Below are positions 8,884-19,971 of a stretch of 34,968 bases of DNA, piece after piece; the first letter of the stretch is position 1, and every line of letters starts with the position of its first letter. The notes under the pieces were generated by a model. It searched no databases. It saw nothing but the letters and a program-made list of their open reading frames with translations, and was not told the DNA's origin. Position numbers and translations under genes: made by a program. Source of the stretch: Cudoniella acicularis (taxonomy: Eukaryota > Ascomycota > Leotiomycetes > Helotiales > Helotiaceae); NCBI GenBank assembly GCA_013054445.1, contig JAAMPI010000495.1, positions 1 to 34,968 of the forward strand, written 5' to 3'.

Positions 8884-9039
8884 TCATCGCGACTCCCAAC
8901 TTAGTAGGAAGATCCCGTTGAGAAAACGCATGAAGAACAACACACCCTCGAGCACTTCTAGATCATCACCGCCACCCAATCCAGAATCGGAAGGCCCATC
9001 TTGGCCATGGAAAGCCTCGGTGGGTCGACGGTGTGCCAT
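8884..9039 (-). other. Upstream ORF in the RID 5' flank
   Basis: A 51-codon frame starts MAHRRPTEAFHGQDG and stops 92 bases before the RID start codon, on the same strand. If the RID leader reaches this far it would be an upstream ORF that lowers translation. It matches no family I know and may be chance. Confidence 0.25.
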
Positions 9040-11272
9040 GCTTTACAGTGTCGCAGATGCCGTAGATCAAAGCGTAATTTGCAGTGGAAACTTCAGATTG
9101 CTCTTTCTATGAGCAGGAAGGAAGAGTTAGCAACTGGCGCAACCAGGAATAGATGTAGAAAGATTGGAAAAGTCTTAACTTGCGGTGTAGAAGCTAGCAA
9201 TGACTTGACTGCAGGTTTCTTGAGTTGGTGGAGAAGACTGTGTTCCAGCCTCAGGTCTCCTAATATGCTTCAAAACGAGTTGTTTTGACGTACCCTTTAT
9301 TCACTTCTGAATCCAAAATCAATGTTGAAGTGGTTCTAGATGTCTCCTCATATTATAAGCTGAAGAAATCTTTGATAGTATGTTCAAAGGATTCTAGACA
9401 AGGTAGGATCAAGGATGCTATGTACCGCTGATTTGCAAGACTGCTTTACAGGTTTAAGTGTAAAGTCTAGAACCACACTTAAATCTTCATGTTGAAAATA
9501 TTAGTGACTGTTTGATGAGGTGCTGGGGGGTTGACCTTGAAACCTAGACACTGCAGTGAGATTTATAATTCGTTTGGATAAAGCGACTTCTAATGAATAT
9601 TTGCTATATCCTGCACAAGTCTTATCACTCCTGCTTCAAAAACAATAGGCGAGGCTTTCAAAAGAGTCAAAAGCTAGCTTCTCGTTCAGAGGATACTGCT
9701 CGCTGCGTACTTTTTATACAGCAACGAGTATCAGCAGCAGATGTAATGAAAACGCTTCACGCTCTGCGAAGCTTATGCTCTTGTTGTCGGGAACAGGGTT
9801 TGGTCTTAGCTAAGAACTATGGATTTACTTTGATTGGCTTTAAAAAGGCAAGTTCCAGTACCAGTGAGCTCTTCTACTATAAAAGTCAGTTAAGAAACAG
9901 AGCTAGGAGATTTAATGAGTATTAGAAAATAGATTTTGAATGATCATACGGGCAGATTGCTTGCGGCTCCCTATGACACTCAAGAAGGAAGTAGAATGAG
10001 CTTACCACCAAAGATAAAAAAAACACGCACAATGTAGTCTTATAGCTTGCTCTATGTTTAGTAAGAAATGTTCCAAATCCTTAACGATGCCGATTTTAGT
10101 ATTTTTGCAGCCAGTTACCGCCGCGTAGAACGTGATATGCTTTTGAGGCCTTTCAGAGGCAGAGAGAAGAGAGACAAAGGTCATGAATGGAATGTTTCTG
10201 CTCCCTATGGGCCGCTCAAAGGCAGATAAAATTTCTCGAGGCGCGGAGGCGCGGTGACGTGAATTGTGACTCGTGGAGATGCGTGAAAAGAGCATCACTG
10301 CCTTCAGTGGAGTGAAGTTTCAGACACTGACATAGCCCGACTTTGACATGATTGGCTGACATTCTGTGTTGAAAGGAAATAGGATATATTCAAATTTGTA
10401 GTACCGAAAGAATGCACGAAGATATAGAGGAACAAGAGACGAATATCTTTGCTTGTTCATAACATAAGACAAGAGATGAGAGCAGATGCTATAGAAACTA
10501 TATCATGCTAAGGCACTGCCCAGCTCAATACGCAGGATACTATGCCCTATTTGGAGGTATTTTGTGGTTTCACTATCGACATGTTAAAGAGTTTCGTTGT
10601 CACTAGATATTTCATGAGGTACTGAGATTGAAGTTAGGCTACGTCGTAGAAATCCGTGCAGCGGAGCGGATTACTTACTATCCCGAAGGACGGCCTCTCT
10701 GGGATTCCGTTCCGTGTCACCGGAGCGCAAGATGCTGCGGCCGCAACGGAGGAAAAGCCACAGGAGTGGCGGTGTGAGATTGCAGGGAGTAAAATGGCTC
10801 GAAATATTTCTTTGGCGACGGAGAGCTTATGGCGTTTTCATTGGTTTTTGAGAGAACTCACATAGAAGTGCCTTTGACCTCGCCATTGAATAATTATGAT
10901 TCTAGTATATGGTCACTGGGCCGTTGTGGCTGCTTCAAACTTGGTTAGCAGTGAAAATTAGCCGAGACCAAGCGGAAGCTAAGAATTTTCTGAGAGCAGA
11001 CGAAACTACGGTTTGAAAAAGGTGGGATGCCTTGCCTTCCAACTTTTCAAAATGTCTTCCCCGACGCGAACTTCCCCGCAGTTCTTTGCTTCACTGCAAA
11101 CTCCGATTGAAGCTCAGATTCAATTCGGATTGCATCCCTCCTGAGTAAAGAATCAATCAATTTCTAACGCCAGAGCTTGCTCCACTTCCTTCGAACCCTA
11201 TCCGTTTCTTATCTGGTTGTTTGCGCTGCTGCGCGGTCGCCAGCGCATTTCTCAGAAGAAAGTTTTCTCCAA

Positions 11273-11468
11273 GTAAGTAGCCGTGTGCTCGCTTCAGGTT
11301 CCATCGAGGTCTTTCTCAAATCTCATTTCTTGCTGGTTGTGATGATTGAAAAAAAAAAGATGTTAGACTGCTAAGCAAATTTTGCGGAGAACTATTCAAA
11401 CTGAACCACATTACCACACTCCTCTTGTTGCAAGCAAATTTTGGATCAAGCTGACTGGATCGCAATAG
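11273..11468 (+). other. Probable 5'UTR intron of ADE4
   Basis: A perfect donor GTAAGT (11273-11278) and a branch CTGAC (11451-11455) 14 bases before an acceptor CAATAG (ends 11468) frame a 196-bp leader intron; a later TTTAG at 11495 is an alternative acceptor. The ATG follows at 11514. Confidence 0.45.
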
Positions 11469-11513
11469 TAAGACACTTCCTCCCGCTTGGTTTAGGTTTC
11501 AAGTCTTGCGACG

Positions 11514-13345
11514 ATGTGCGGCATTCTCGGCCTCATCTTGGGAGACATCGATGACCCAACATCCACAGCAGCGGCGAGCGACCTCCACGATGCGCTTTAC
11601 TACCTTCAACATAGAGGTCAAGATGCGTGTGGTATAGCAACATGTGCTTCGGGTGGAAGAATCTATCAGTGCAAGGGAAATGGTATGGCTGCTAAGGTGT
11701 TCCACGACGGCTCCCGAGTGCAAGATCTTCCTGGTTTCATGGGTTTAGGCCATCTCAGATATCCTACAGCCGGCAGTAGCGCAAGCGCGGAGGCACAACC
11801 ATTTTATGTTAACAGCCCATATGGAATTACGTTCGCGCATAACGGCAATCTCATCAATGCTGAAGACCTTCGAAAGTTCCTTGACCGGGAGGCACACAGA
11901 CATATTAATACCGACAGCGATAGTGAGTTGATGTTAAACATCTTTGCCAATGAATTAAATGAGACTGGAAAGGCTCGTGTGAATGAGGAGGATCTTTTCA
12001 ACAGTTTGGAGCGAATGTATGGCAAGTGTGTTGGAGGTTGGGCTTGCACGGCGATGTTGGCAGGTTTTGGCATTCTCGGCTTCCGCGATCCCTACGGCAT
12101 TCGACCATTGGTTCTAGGATCTCGTGAGTCAAGTACCATACACGGCGCGACGGATTACATGATGGCGTCTGAATCTGTTGCTCTTCGTCAATTGGGGTTT
12201 AAAAACATCAAGGATATTCTCCCCGGCCAAGCTGTTATCATCCGGAAGGGTTTCCCCCCACAGTTCCGTCAAGTAGTCCCTCAACTCGCGTACTCCCCTG
12301 ATATATTCGAATACGTTTATTTTGCTCGACCCGACACCATCATTGATGGCATTAGTGTTCACCAAAGTCGGCAGAATATGGGCTACAAGTTAGCTGAGAC
12401 ACTCATCAGGACACTCGGCGAAGAGGCCATAAAGGAAATCGATTGTGTCATCCCCATTCCAGAGACATCCAATACGTCTGCAGCCAGTCTTTCAGAGAGA
12501 CTCAAGATTCCTTATTGCCAAGGCTTTGTTAAGAATCGTTATGTCTTCCGGACCTTCATTATGCCTGGTCAAGGCGCTCGTCAAAAATCTGTTCGCCGCA
12601 AGCTAAGCGCAATTCCATCAGAGTTTGATGGCCGTACTGTTCTGCTTGTTGATGACAGTATAGTTCGAGGTACGACAAGCCGGGAAATTGTCAGCATGGC
12701 AAGAGAAGCTGGTGCCAAAAAGGTCATTTTTGCTTCCAGCTCTCCGCCAATCACACATGCTCATATTTATGGCATTGACCTTGCTTCTCCGCAAGAGCTT
12801 GTGGCGCACAATCGGGATCGCAAGATGATTGCTTCACACATTGGCGCCGAAGAAGTGATTTATCAATCGCTCGAAGACTTGAAAGCAGCCTGTGCCGAGC
12901 TCTCACCTCGAGGTCCAACACAGGAATTTGAAGTCGGTGTCTTCTGTGGCAAATACGTAACGCCTGTCAGCCCAGGTTATTTCGAACACCTAGAAAAGAT
13001 CCGAGGCCAGAGCAAGAAGCTGAAGGTCGTGGAAGGCGCAAAGGAATTACTTTTGACTGGACAAGCTGGTGAGAAGGAAATAAATCTTATCAAACACGGC
13101 GCTGTCGTGGATGAAAATGGCCAAGTTGTTCCGCAAATTGAAAAGGGGGTCAATGGTAAGCTTGCGAAGGGAGACATGAATGGTCATGCGCGACGGAAGA
13201 GAGAGAGAGAAGAATCAGGCATTCCTCCTGTTCGAGATCGTCATGACATCAGGTAAGAATCTCATTCAATGCTCATTATATCCGTACTAACATCTGATTC
13301 AGTTTGCATAATTTTGCGAACGAGCCACAAAGAGGCTATGAATGA
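11514..13345 (+). CDS. ADE4: Amidophosphoribosyltransferase (glutamine PRPP amidotransferase)
   Basis: First committed step of purine synthesis: PRPP plus glutamine gives phosphoribosylamine, in the cytosol. Exon 1 is 11514-13252 and exon 2 is 13303-13345, split by a 50-bp intron (GTAAGA, branch ACTAAC, TTCAG); product 593 aa. The start is fixed by Cys2 (MCGILGLI), the Ntn-hydrolase nucleophile; class II glutaminase motifs follow ([26 protein letters not shown]). The phosphoribosyltransferase half has the PRPP loop [14 protein letters not shown] (about 375-388) and [11 protein letters not shown]. The C-terminal 60 residues, ending [10 protein letters not shown], are a fungal tail. Complete, with no missing catalytic residue. 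Confidence 0.97.
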
Positions 13346-14622
13346 TTTTGATCCTACAATTGTATTTGAGAGCTTTGGAAATGGCGTAATTTGGTTGGCT
13401 GTATCACTCTAAATTCTCTGGCGTTGAACACATAGATGTAGGCTTGGCTATATCTCGTAGTATTAGTCCAAAATTCAAACTAGAACATATACTTCATTTC
13501 AAGTGTGATATTTTCCTACCTTTCTCTTCTTACACCAGGTATTCGCTTTACTACAAATAACACTTCGGGTTTCAATAACTCAAGATGACCTCTTTCGCTA
13601 GAGCTTTCAATGTACTGTGCGATTGGTCTCAAGTATTTTGACATGCCACAGTGACGAGAAACGACAGGCTGGCTGCTCAACGGTGAAGGTAATCAATGAA
13701 GTTTGCTCATTAAAGAAACTTGCTTGCGGAAGCATTTGACGTATTAAAGATTGCTGCATATAGAAGTTTGGAAGTTGCAATACAAGGTAAAGTTTGCTGC
13801 TTATACTAGAATCAGACATACAGCCCAAGTGCATTTGAACATATATAAAGAGGGTCAACCCCCATTTCTCCCTGAATCTCTCTAATATTCTTCTATTTTC
13901 AACTTCGAAATTAATATACTCTTTACCTCTCACCTTAGATTCAATATCAATTTACTATATATCTCTGAGCCTTTCTCTATTCACAACCAATTATCGCAGT
14001 CCCTTCACTCGGCTGGCTACTTTGCAAGGGTTGAGTGTCAAACGAACAAAGGACCTTTTGCGTGCAAGAGGTCTTAGTTAATAGATATTACTCAGCTCTG
14101 TAAAGTTGGAAATCCCTTTATTTGTCGTTCCAGCTTATATTCTGAATAAAAAAAAATGCATCGCTTACTTGCGCATGCTGTTCCTGATCCCTCTTACACA
14201 ACTGCAACTGTCTTTTACATTTTACTCTGTTCTCGGTTAATATCGGGTTTCTTTCTCTGAAATTGATAACCCTGCTTTTCTATCTACGGCTAACTGCGGT
14301 TATTCACTCCGGCCTTGGTCTGTGCCGTTTCTTAACTGAGTTAGTGCTCGATTCACTGTTGATCTATCTCCTGATATTGAGCTACCCCGCACTTATGCGG
14401 TCATTCACTCCCATGTTCCTTTCGATCTTTCTAGGTTCTCTGTTCCCAACCAATTACATTCCCAACCATCAAATTTCTTGTTTGGAACCAATTACAACCT
14501 CATCCATCAACTTTCTCTATGACCAGCCAATTATCCATCGCCCTCATCTGTCTCAGAAACCTTGTCTCTCGTCTACAGACCTCTCCTCTCATCAATTAAC
14601 CTTCTTTCAGCCATTTTTCAGC
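13346..14622. other. Intergenic between ADE4 and the HhH-GPD gene
   Basis: ADE4 3' region, then AT-rich DNA (13400-14250) with no recognisable frame. The frame of the next gene stays open back to 14263 without a stop, with a possible upstream ATG at 14395; this is more likely leader than protein. Confidence 0.5.
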
Positions 14623-16278
14623 ATGAGAAGGTCGATCAGGCTCCAAAATTTGCACAAAACAACCCTTCATTCCCCAATCCCTCCCACATCGTCAGATCGT
14701 TCAGATACTCTTGCCTCCACAAAGGAGTTGGGTCAATGGGATGTCCTTCCCCATGGGTTAGGGGCTAAGGGTGATCTCCTTGATGGAGGCCTCATTGACC
14801 AACAAATCGGCATAAACTCATCTTCAAAGATTGTCAAGAAGAGCAAGACAACCACTGCCAAAGTCTCAAGCCGTCGTGGCCAGCCCAATGGTGTCGGATT
14901 TGGTGGTCAAGTAACTTCCAAACGTCTCTTTACTCAAATCACCAAGAGTGGAATCGCCCCAAAGGATTCAGTCGACCCAAAGAGTTCATACACTCCAGAG
15001 GGTCAGCAAATTTCAAAGAGTCAACAATTCCCAGAGAATTCACTCGCACCGAAGATTTCATCAACCCAAGAAACCTCATCCAACATCAACACTTTATTCA
15101 AGCAAGAGCCTTTACTGACACCCGAGCCTTCATCTATTGCTGAGACAGGTCAAGCTTCTGCGCCAAATTCTGAAAGCAATACACAACCACTATCAAAGAA
15201 AAAGGTTGACAGCTTAACAGATCTTCTTGACAGAGTCGATAACATTGTCCGGTCAGACGCCAAAAAGAAAAAGAAACATCCATATCAAATCAATTACAAA
15301 GAATCGCCTTTTCCCGACCACACTTCTCCAACCCCTGAGCAATGCGAAGAGGTCTATCAGTTACTCAGCCAGAAACACGGTGCAATTGAGCAACCAACTC
15401 AAATTCCTGCCCCTTCTCTCGAGGTTACCGGATGCGGGGAAGTGCCCGATCTTCTTGATGCTATCCTCAGAACACTTTTGAGTGCTGCCACTTCCTCCAC
15501 CAATTCCAACAAAGCCCTCCTAGGTCTCAAGAATACATTTGGTCTTAGGACCTCTCGCGAAGGCATCGAAAGTATCAACTGGGAAGCGGTGCACAAAGCA
15601 GATGAGGAAACAGTCATCAAGTCCATCTGGTCTGGGGGTCTCGCTGTGCTGAAAGGACGAAATATCAAAAGCATACTAGACATCGTCTTCGCCCAAAATT
15701 GCGAGCGTCGTGATGCTCTTCTCAAGGAGAAATCTGACGGAACGGTCGCTAACATCCCTGGAGTGGAGCACCTTACTCGGGAGCAAAAAGACGATGAGGT
15801 CTCGAGAATCAAGGAGAATCCTTATTCTTTGGATTGGATCTTCGAACTGCGAGATGCTTCCGAAGCTATGGATGAACTAGTCAAGTTGCCAGGCATTGGA
15901 GTCAAGACAGCCTCTTGTGTCATCCTCTTCTGCATGAAACGACCAAGTTTTGCTGTCGATACCCATGTATGGCGACACTGCAAATGGCTTGGCTGGGTTC
16001 CACCAAAGGCAAACAGAAACCAGACGTTCAATCACTGTGACCTTAGCATTCCAGATCACCTCAAGTACCCGCTTCATCAGCTGTTCCTGAAACATGGTAA
16101 AGAATGTGGTAGATGTCGTGCAAATACACATGCGGGTACGGAGGAATGGGAGAAGGCTGATTGTCCAATTGAACATCTTGTGAACAGGACGGAGGCCAAA
16201 AAGCAACTAGGTTACAAGGCAGCTCCAAAGCGGAAGTTCTCAGAAGTGTCAGATGAGAGTGAGTCTGGGGAGAATTGA
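14623..16278 (+). CDS. Endonuclease-III-like HhH-GPD DNA glycosylase without canonical FeS cluster
   Basis: Base-excision DNA glycosylase/AP lyase of the HhH-GPD superfamily; nuclear action is inferred. Single exon. The start at 14623 (MRRSIRLQ) is preferred; an in-frame ATG at 14395 would add 76 hydrophobic, leader-like residues. Product 551 aa. Residues 1-260 are Ser/Thr/Lys/Gln-rich and probably disordered. The glycosylase domain (about 265-520) contains the helix-hairpin-helix LPGIGVKTASCV, with Lys428 at the lyase position, and FAVDTHVWRHCKW with Asp446. Their spacing of 18 equals that of Lys120-Asp138 in E. coli endonuclease III, implying a bifunctional enzyme. The cluster region has only Cys495-x2-Cys498 and Cys514, not C-x6-C-x2-C-x5-C, so a [4Fe-4S] cluster is unlikely. 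Substrate unknown: oxidised pyrimidines, or 5-methylcytosine as in the ROS1/DEMETER branch. Confidence 0.88.
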   Translation: MRRSIRLQNLHKTTLHSPIPPTSSDRSDTLASTKELGQWDVLPHGLGAKGDLLDGGLIDQQIGINSSSKIVKKSKTTTAKVSSRRGQPNGVGFGGQVTSKRLFTQITKSGIAPKDSVDPKSSYTPEGQQISKSQQFPENSLAPKISSTQETSSNINTLFKQEPLLTPEPSSIAETGQASAPNSESNTQPLSKKKVDSLTDLLDRVDNIVRSDAKKKKKHPYQINYKESPFPDHTSPTPEQCEEVYQLLSQKHGAIEQPTQIPAPSLEVTGCGEVPDLLDAILRTLLSAATSSTNSNKALLGLKNTFGLRTSREGIESINWEAVHKADEETVIKSIWSGGLAVLKGRNIKSILDIVFAQNCERRDALLKEKSDGTVANIPGVEHLTREQKDDEVSRIKENPYSLDWIFELRDASEAMDELVKLPGIGVKTASCVILFCMKRPSFAVDTHVWRHCKWLGWVPPKANRNQTFNHCDLSIPDHLKYPLHQLFLKHGKECGRCRANTHAGTEEWEKADCPIEHLVNRTEAKKQLGYKAAPKRKFSEVSDESESGEN

Positions 16279-16760
16279 AACATACAGGAAGTGATTTGCA
16301 TTTAACATTAAATCTGGCTTGCAGTTGGCGCTGCAACTTTTTAAGAAAGAACAAGATTCGGAACAGGCTCTAGACGGATCACTTACATGTATTATTAGAC
16401 TAGCATAGCGTCACTTCAGCTATAAGATGAAGCAATTCACACAGCATTTGAAATATCAGAAAAAATTGCTAATTGTTGATCAAAAATTGTTCTGAAAGGG
16501 TTAAGACAAGCCATTTATCAGATTTGATTTCTTTTAACTAAGAAGATCGAGTAAACTGAAGATCAAACCTTAGAAGCTTGAGCCCCCGATCCCAATTATT
16601 TTATTCGGTGATCGGCGGTACTATAGGCCCGTGATTCCCGGACCCGGGCCGTCCAGCCTGAAAAGGGGCAAAGGCGCTAAGCAGGGGTGTGCAGCTCTCC
16701 CCAGATTTTGAATCTTTAAAATAACCAGAACTCTCGTGCGAATTTTCCTTCGGTCACACC
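16279..16760. other. Intergenic upstream of MSC7-type ALDH
   Basis: AT-rich, then a GC-rich patch at 16600-16700. An inverted repeat GGCCCG (16626-16631) / CGGGCC (16645-16650) sits about 110 bases upstream of the ALDH start codon and could be a regulator site. No gene seen. Confidence 0.5.
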
Positions 16761-18817
16761 ATGGCCGATGCGGATACCTTAATCCAAAAGGAGGGATTCC
16801 TCCTGGGGTGGAAGGAGGATGAGGTGTAAGTGTTCGATGCCTCTACAAACCAATCTTCACTAACGTATGCGCATGCCAGAGTGCGACTACTTTGGGGCGC
16901 TGCGCTCTTTGCTACCTTCATAGTGATTGTTGTCATCTACTCGGCTGTCAGTATTCTCGAATGGCTGTACAAGGAACCGGTAATAAAATACACAATTGCC
17001 CTTCCAACCCAAGCAGAACCAGGGAAGATACTAGAGAAGCCGTCTATCAAAGCTTCTGGCACCACAGCAATACAATGTTACGCTCCAGCAACGGGAGAAT
17101 TTCTTGGATTTGTCAATCCCTCGACACCAGAAGGGATCGACCGCGCGGTTGAGAAGGCACAGATTGCGCAGAAGAAATGGGCCGAAACCTCTTTTTCTAA
17201 GAGACGCCAGGTTTTGAAATGCATTCAAGCTTTTGTGATGGAGAATCAAGAGGATATTTGCAGAATTGCTTGTTTGGACTCGGGAAAAACCATGATCGAC
17301 GCAAATCTTGGCGAGATTCTTCCGACTGTGGAGAAATTGAGGTGGACGATTTTACACGGCGAGAAAGCATTAAAACCAGAGAGGAGACCTACGAACCTTT
17401 TGATGTGCTACAAGAAGAATACGGTGCTCTACGAACCTCTGGGAGTGGTTGCAGCCTTGGTCTCCTGGAACTATCCCCTTCATAACTTAATTGGTCCTAT
17501 GATTTCTGCCATCTTTTCTGGAAATGGAATCGTCGTGAAGGCATCGGAGAATACCGCTTGGAGTGCCAGCTACTTCACCACTATCGTGAAGGGCGCCCTT
17601 CATGTGTGCGGGCATGATTCGAATCTCGTCCAGACCGTTGTCACATGGCCTCAAACTGCAAACCACCTTACTTCTCATCCGGGTATTTCTCACGTAACCT
17701 TCATCGGAAGCCGGCCTGTTGCAAAATTGGTGGCTGCATCTGCTGCTAAAGCTCTTACTCCGGTCGTTGCAGAGCTAGGTGGAAAGGATGCGGCCATCCT
17801 TCTTGATTCAGCCGTGAAAGATTTGCCACGAATCATAGAGATACTTCTTCGGGGCACTTTCCAATCTGCTGGGCAAAATTGTATTGGTATTGTAAGTGAT
17901 CAAGTCAAGAACTGGGCCATTTCATATTCCAATGTTATTGAGGATCCAAGATTTGTTTGGGGGTTTTTTTTAGGCAGTGCAACAAATTCTTCGAGCCATC
18001 CTTATATTCCCTAAAGGTCGGGTAATGAATAAGGCTAACCTCTGGTGTTTCGCAGGAACGCATAATTGCATGTCCCAAAATCTACGACAAACTTGTTCTG
18101 GCTCTCGAGCCAAGAATCCAAGCCTTACGCGTGGGATCGATCCTAGATGCAGCAGAAGGAGAACAGATTGATGTTGGATCAACAATTTCGGACATTTCTT
18201 TTGACAGACTAGAAAAGCTTGTCGAAGACGCTGTCAGAGACGGAGCACGACTTCTCGTTGGCGGGAAAAGACTGCGACATCCAGTACACCGTTATGGCCA
18301 TTACTTCCAGCCAACTCTCCTCGTTGACGTAACTCGAGAAATGGCTATCGCAAATGAAGAATGTTTTGGGCCTATCTGCGTTGTCATGCGAGCTAAAGAT
18401 CCTGAAGATGCTTGTGGAATAGCCAATGCACCAAATTTTGGACTTGGTGGTTCGGTCTATGGCGATTATAACTACGCTATGGACGCCGTTATCAAACATA
18501 TGAGAACTGGAATGATAGCAGTGAATGACTTCGCTTGCTATTACGCCGTGCAACTTCCATTTGGAGGCGTAGGTGGTAGCGGATATGGAAGATTTGCAGG
18601 CGAGGAGGGTTTAAGAGGTCTCTGCAACATCAAGTCACTATGCGAGGATCGTTTCGGATGGCTCGGAGTCAAGACAGCGATCCCACCACAATTTAGGTAT
18701 CCTATCCCTGATACTGGTCGGGGTTACCAGTTTGTGAGAGCTATATTAGAGATTGGGTACGGAATTGGACTTAAAGAGCGGTTGGGTGGCCTGAAGAGGA
18801 TGTGGAAGAACAGCTAG
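16761..18817 (+). CDS. MSC7: Membrane-anchored aldehyde dehydrogenase, MSC7 type
   Basis: NAD(P)-dependent aldehyde dehydrogenase of the yeast Msc7 branch, predicted to sit at the endoplasmic reticulum with one N-terminal membrane segment; the physiological substrate is not known. Exons 16761-16825, 16880-17891 and 18056-18817; introns 54 and 164 bp; product 612 aa. A hydrophobic helix (about 25-48, ALFATFIVIVVIYSAVSILE) follows a short cytosolic start. ALDH motifs: VSWNYPLHN, KASENTAWS, FIGSRPVAK (NAD site), ELGGKD with the general base Glu320, GQNCIGIER with the nucleophile Cys356 at the exon 2/3 border, and LPFGGVGGSGYGRF. All catalytic residues are intact. The third exon must begin at ERIIACPK for family continuity, which sets the 164-bp intron; reading past its donor gives a false early stop. 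Confidence 0.93.
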
Positions 18818-19163
18818 GCGGATTTGTCACGAGTAAGGCGAAACGATTTGTATTGCTCGTGCAGGCTTTGATGTTGATGGCGATAGATACCACAAATGCG
18901 AGATCGCTTTGATTGCTTCATCTGGACAGGAACCTGCATATTTGACTAGGGGAAATCGTACCAAATACGCGGCTCGAAAGTGGCAGGAGATACAGTTAAT
19001 TACTTGCATGCTTTCGTTCCGTCACTTCTTTTTCCCTCACATTCCAGTTTTACACGAGCTTAAAGACAGTAGTACTGCAAACGCATAATATTTCATTCAT
19101 CTTAAGTTCTAATGTGCTGAAAGACATCTCGAAGCCTACCAAACCCTTTCCTGATCTCTGCAG
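18818..19163. other. Intergenic, convergent 3' ends
   Basis: Between the ALDH and the minus-strand hypothetical gene. Probably both 3' untranslated regions; no recognisable frame. Confidence 0.55.
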
Positions 19164-19971
19164 TCACGAGACAGCGATGGTTACCACCGCGCGGAAGTTC
19201 CCAAACGAGTGCATCCCAGTATCGCTCCTGTGGGGTGGACTTCCATCAATCCACGCTCCGATCCCGTTGAGGTCTCCCGTCTCATTGTATGGTGCTCTTG
19301 GGGACGAGGGAGAGACATTACGGGGTGGGACATCCACGTTCCAAGAGATAATTGAGTTTAATTCGCTGTCGAGGCTTGAAGTGTCAGAGCTCGAGCTGTC
19401 GAATATTGACAACTCTTTGATGCTAGTATGGGTATCAAGTGTGGAAGGGAGTAAGATGAAGTCGTGAATGGTAGTTTCGAGACCTGCGGTGGAGTTGTTG
19501 AAGCAAGTGCTTGTGTGGAAGTCCTGGCATCTGCATGTATCAGACGGCGTGTCAACAAATGCCACACTTCCAACAGCAGGTTCGTCTTGAGAAACGACGT
19601 TAGCCATATCAAGATTCCATCCAAGAAGTTTGGCTCTAATACGCACCGAAGAGGCGGCAGACTAGACGGATAAGTTGTTCTATTTTTGCGGATCTCTCCA
19701 CTGGATCCTTTTGGAATCCATAGAGGGATGAAGCATTCCCACTTTCGTACCGCAATGAATTGACGTGGTATGGGAAGAGAGAATCATTTTCTTCCTCGGC
19801 ACAAGTCTTGTTGATTTGGCGCTTTTTGGGCGACTTATTCTCGTTACTCGACAGGGATTTCGGATGCCCCGAGGCTGGCTCTTTTTGATGCGTAAGGGGT
19901 TTGTCGGTTTTAACAAAAGAGGCAGAGCCTCCACAGTTCCCGGGACTTTCAAGGATAGGAAGATGCATCAT
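19164..19971 (-). CDS. Hypothetical protein, two exons
   Basis: Not recognised. Minus-strand exons 19971-19647 and 19585-19164, split by a 61-bp intron (GTGCGT donor, branch GGCTAAC, acceptor CTCAAG) that restores one frame; product 248 aa. Two separate open frames of about 110 and 140 codons joined by a good intron support a real gene. The N-terminal half is basic with KSPKKRQINK; the middle has a short amphipathic stretch KIEQLIRLVCRLF; then a few Cys (TCRCQDF, TSTCFNN) and a Ser/Asp-rich stretch (DSSSSDTSSLDSE). No membrane segment or signal peptide is evident. The start is the first of two adjacent ATGs after an in-frame TAA; an upstream exon cannot be excluded. Confidence 0.5.

Larger units (their letters stand above)
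8792..11513. other. Gene-poor intergenic stretch of 2.7 kb
   Basis: It holds the RID promoter (near 8792-9100) and the ADE4 promoter and leader (near 11000-11513). Between them there are only short frames: 9593-9925 plus (110 codons), 10002-10298 minus (98 codons) and 10656-10865 plus. None has recognisable domains or convincing splice partners. A short GC-rich patch sits at 10640-10800 in otherwise AT-richer DNA. No terminal repeats or transposase fragments were seen. Confidence 0.55.

Noticed and set aside
9593..9925. 110-codon plus-strand frame in the gene-poor stretch
   Set aside because: No domain, no convincing splice partner and no clear promoter; kept only as part of the intergenic description.
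10656..10865. GC-rich frame and minus-strand counterpart ending in a GTAAGT
   Set aside because: The minus frame (HRHSCGFSSVAAAAS) resembles a targeting sequence, but no ATG and no second exon were found.
11349..11360. Poly(A) run near the ADE4 leader
   Set aside because: Considered as a retroelement tail, but there is no target duplication or element body; it is a simple homopolymer inside a probable leader intron.
13607..13933. 108-codon minus-strand frame downstream of ADE4
   Set aside because: AT-rich composition, no recognisable family, no splice support.
17970..18014. ALDH reading that ends at 18014
   Set aside because: This is read-through of the second intron; splicing 17891 to 18056 restores the conserved ERIIACPK continuation.
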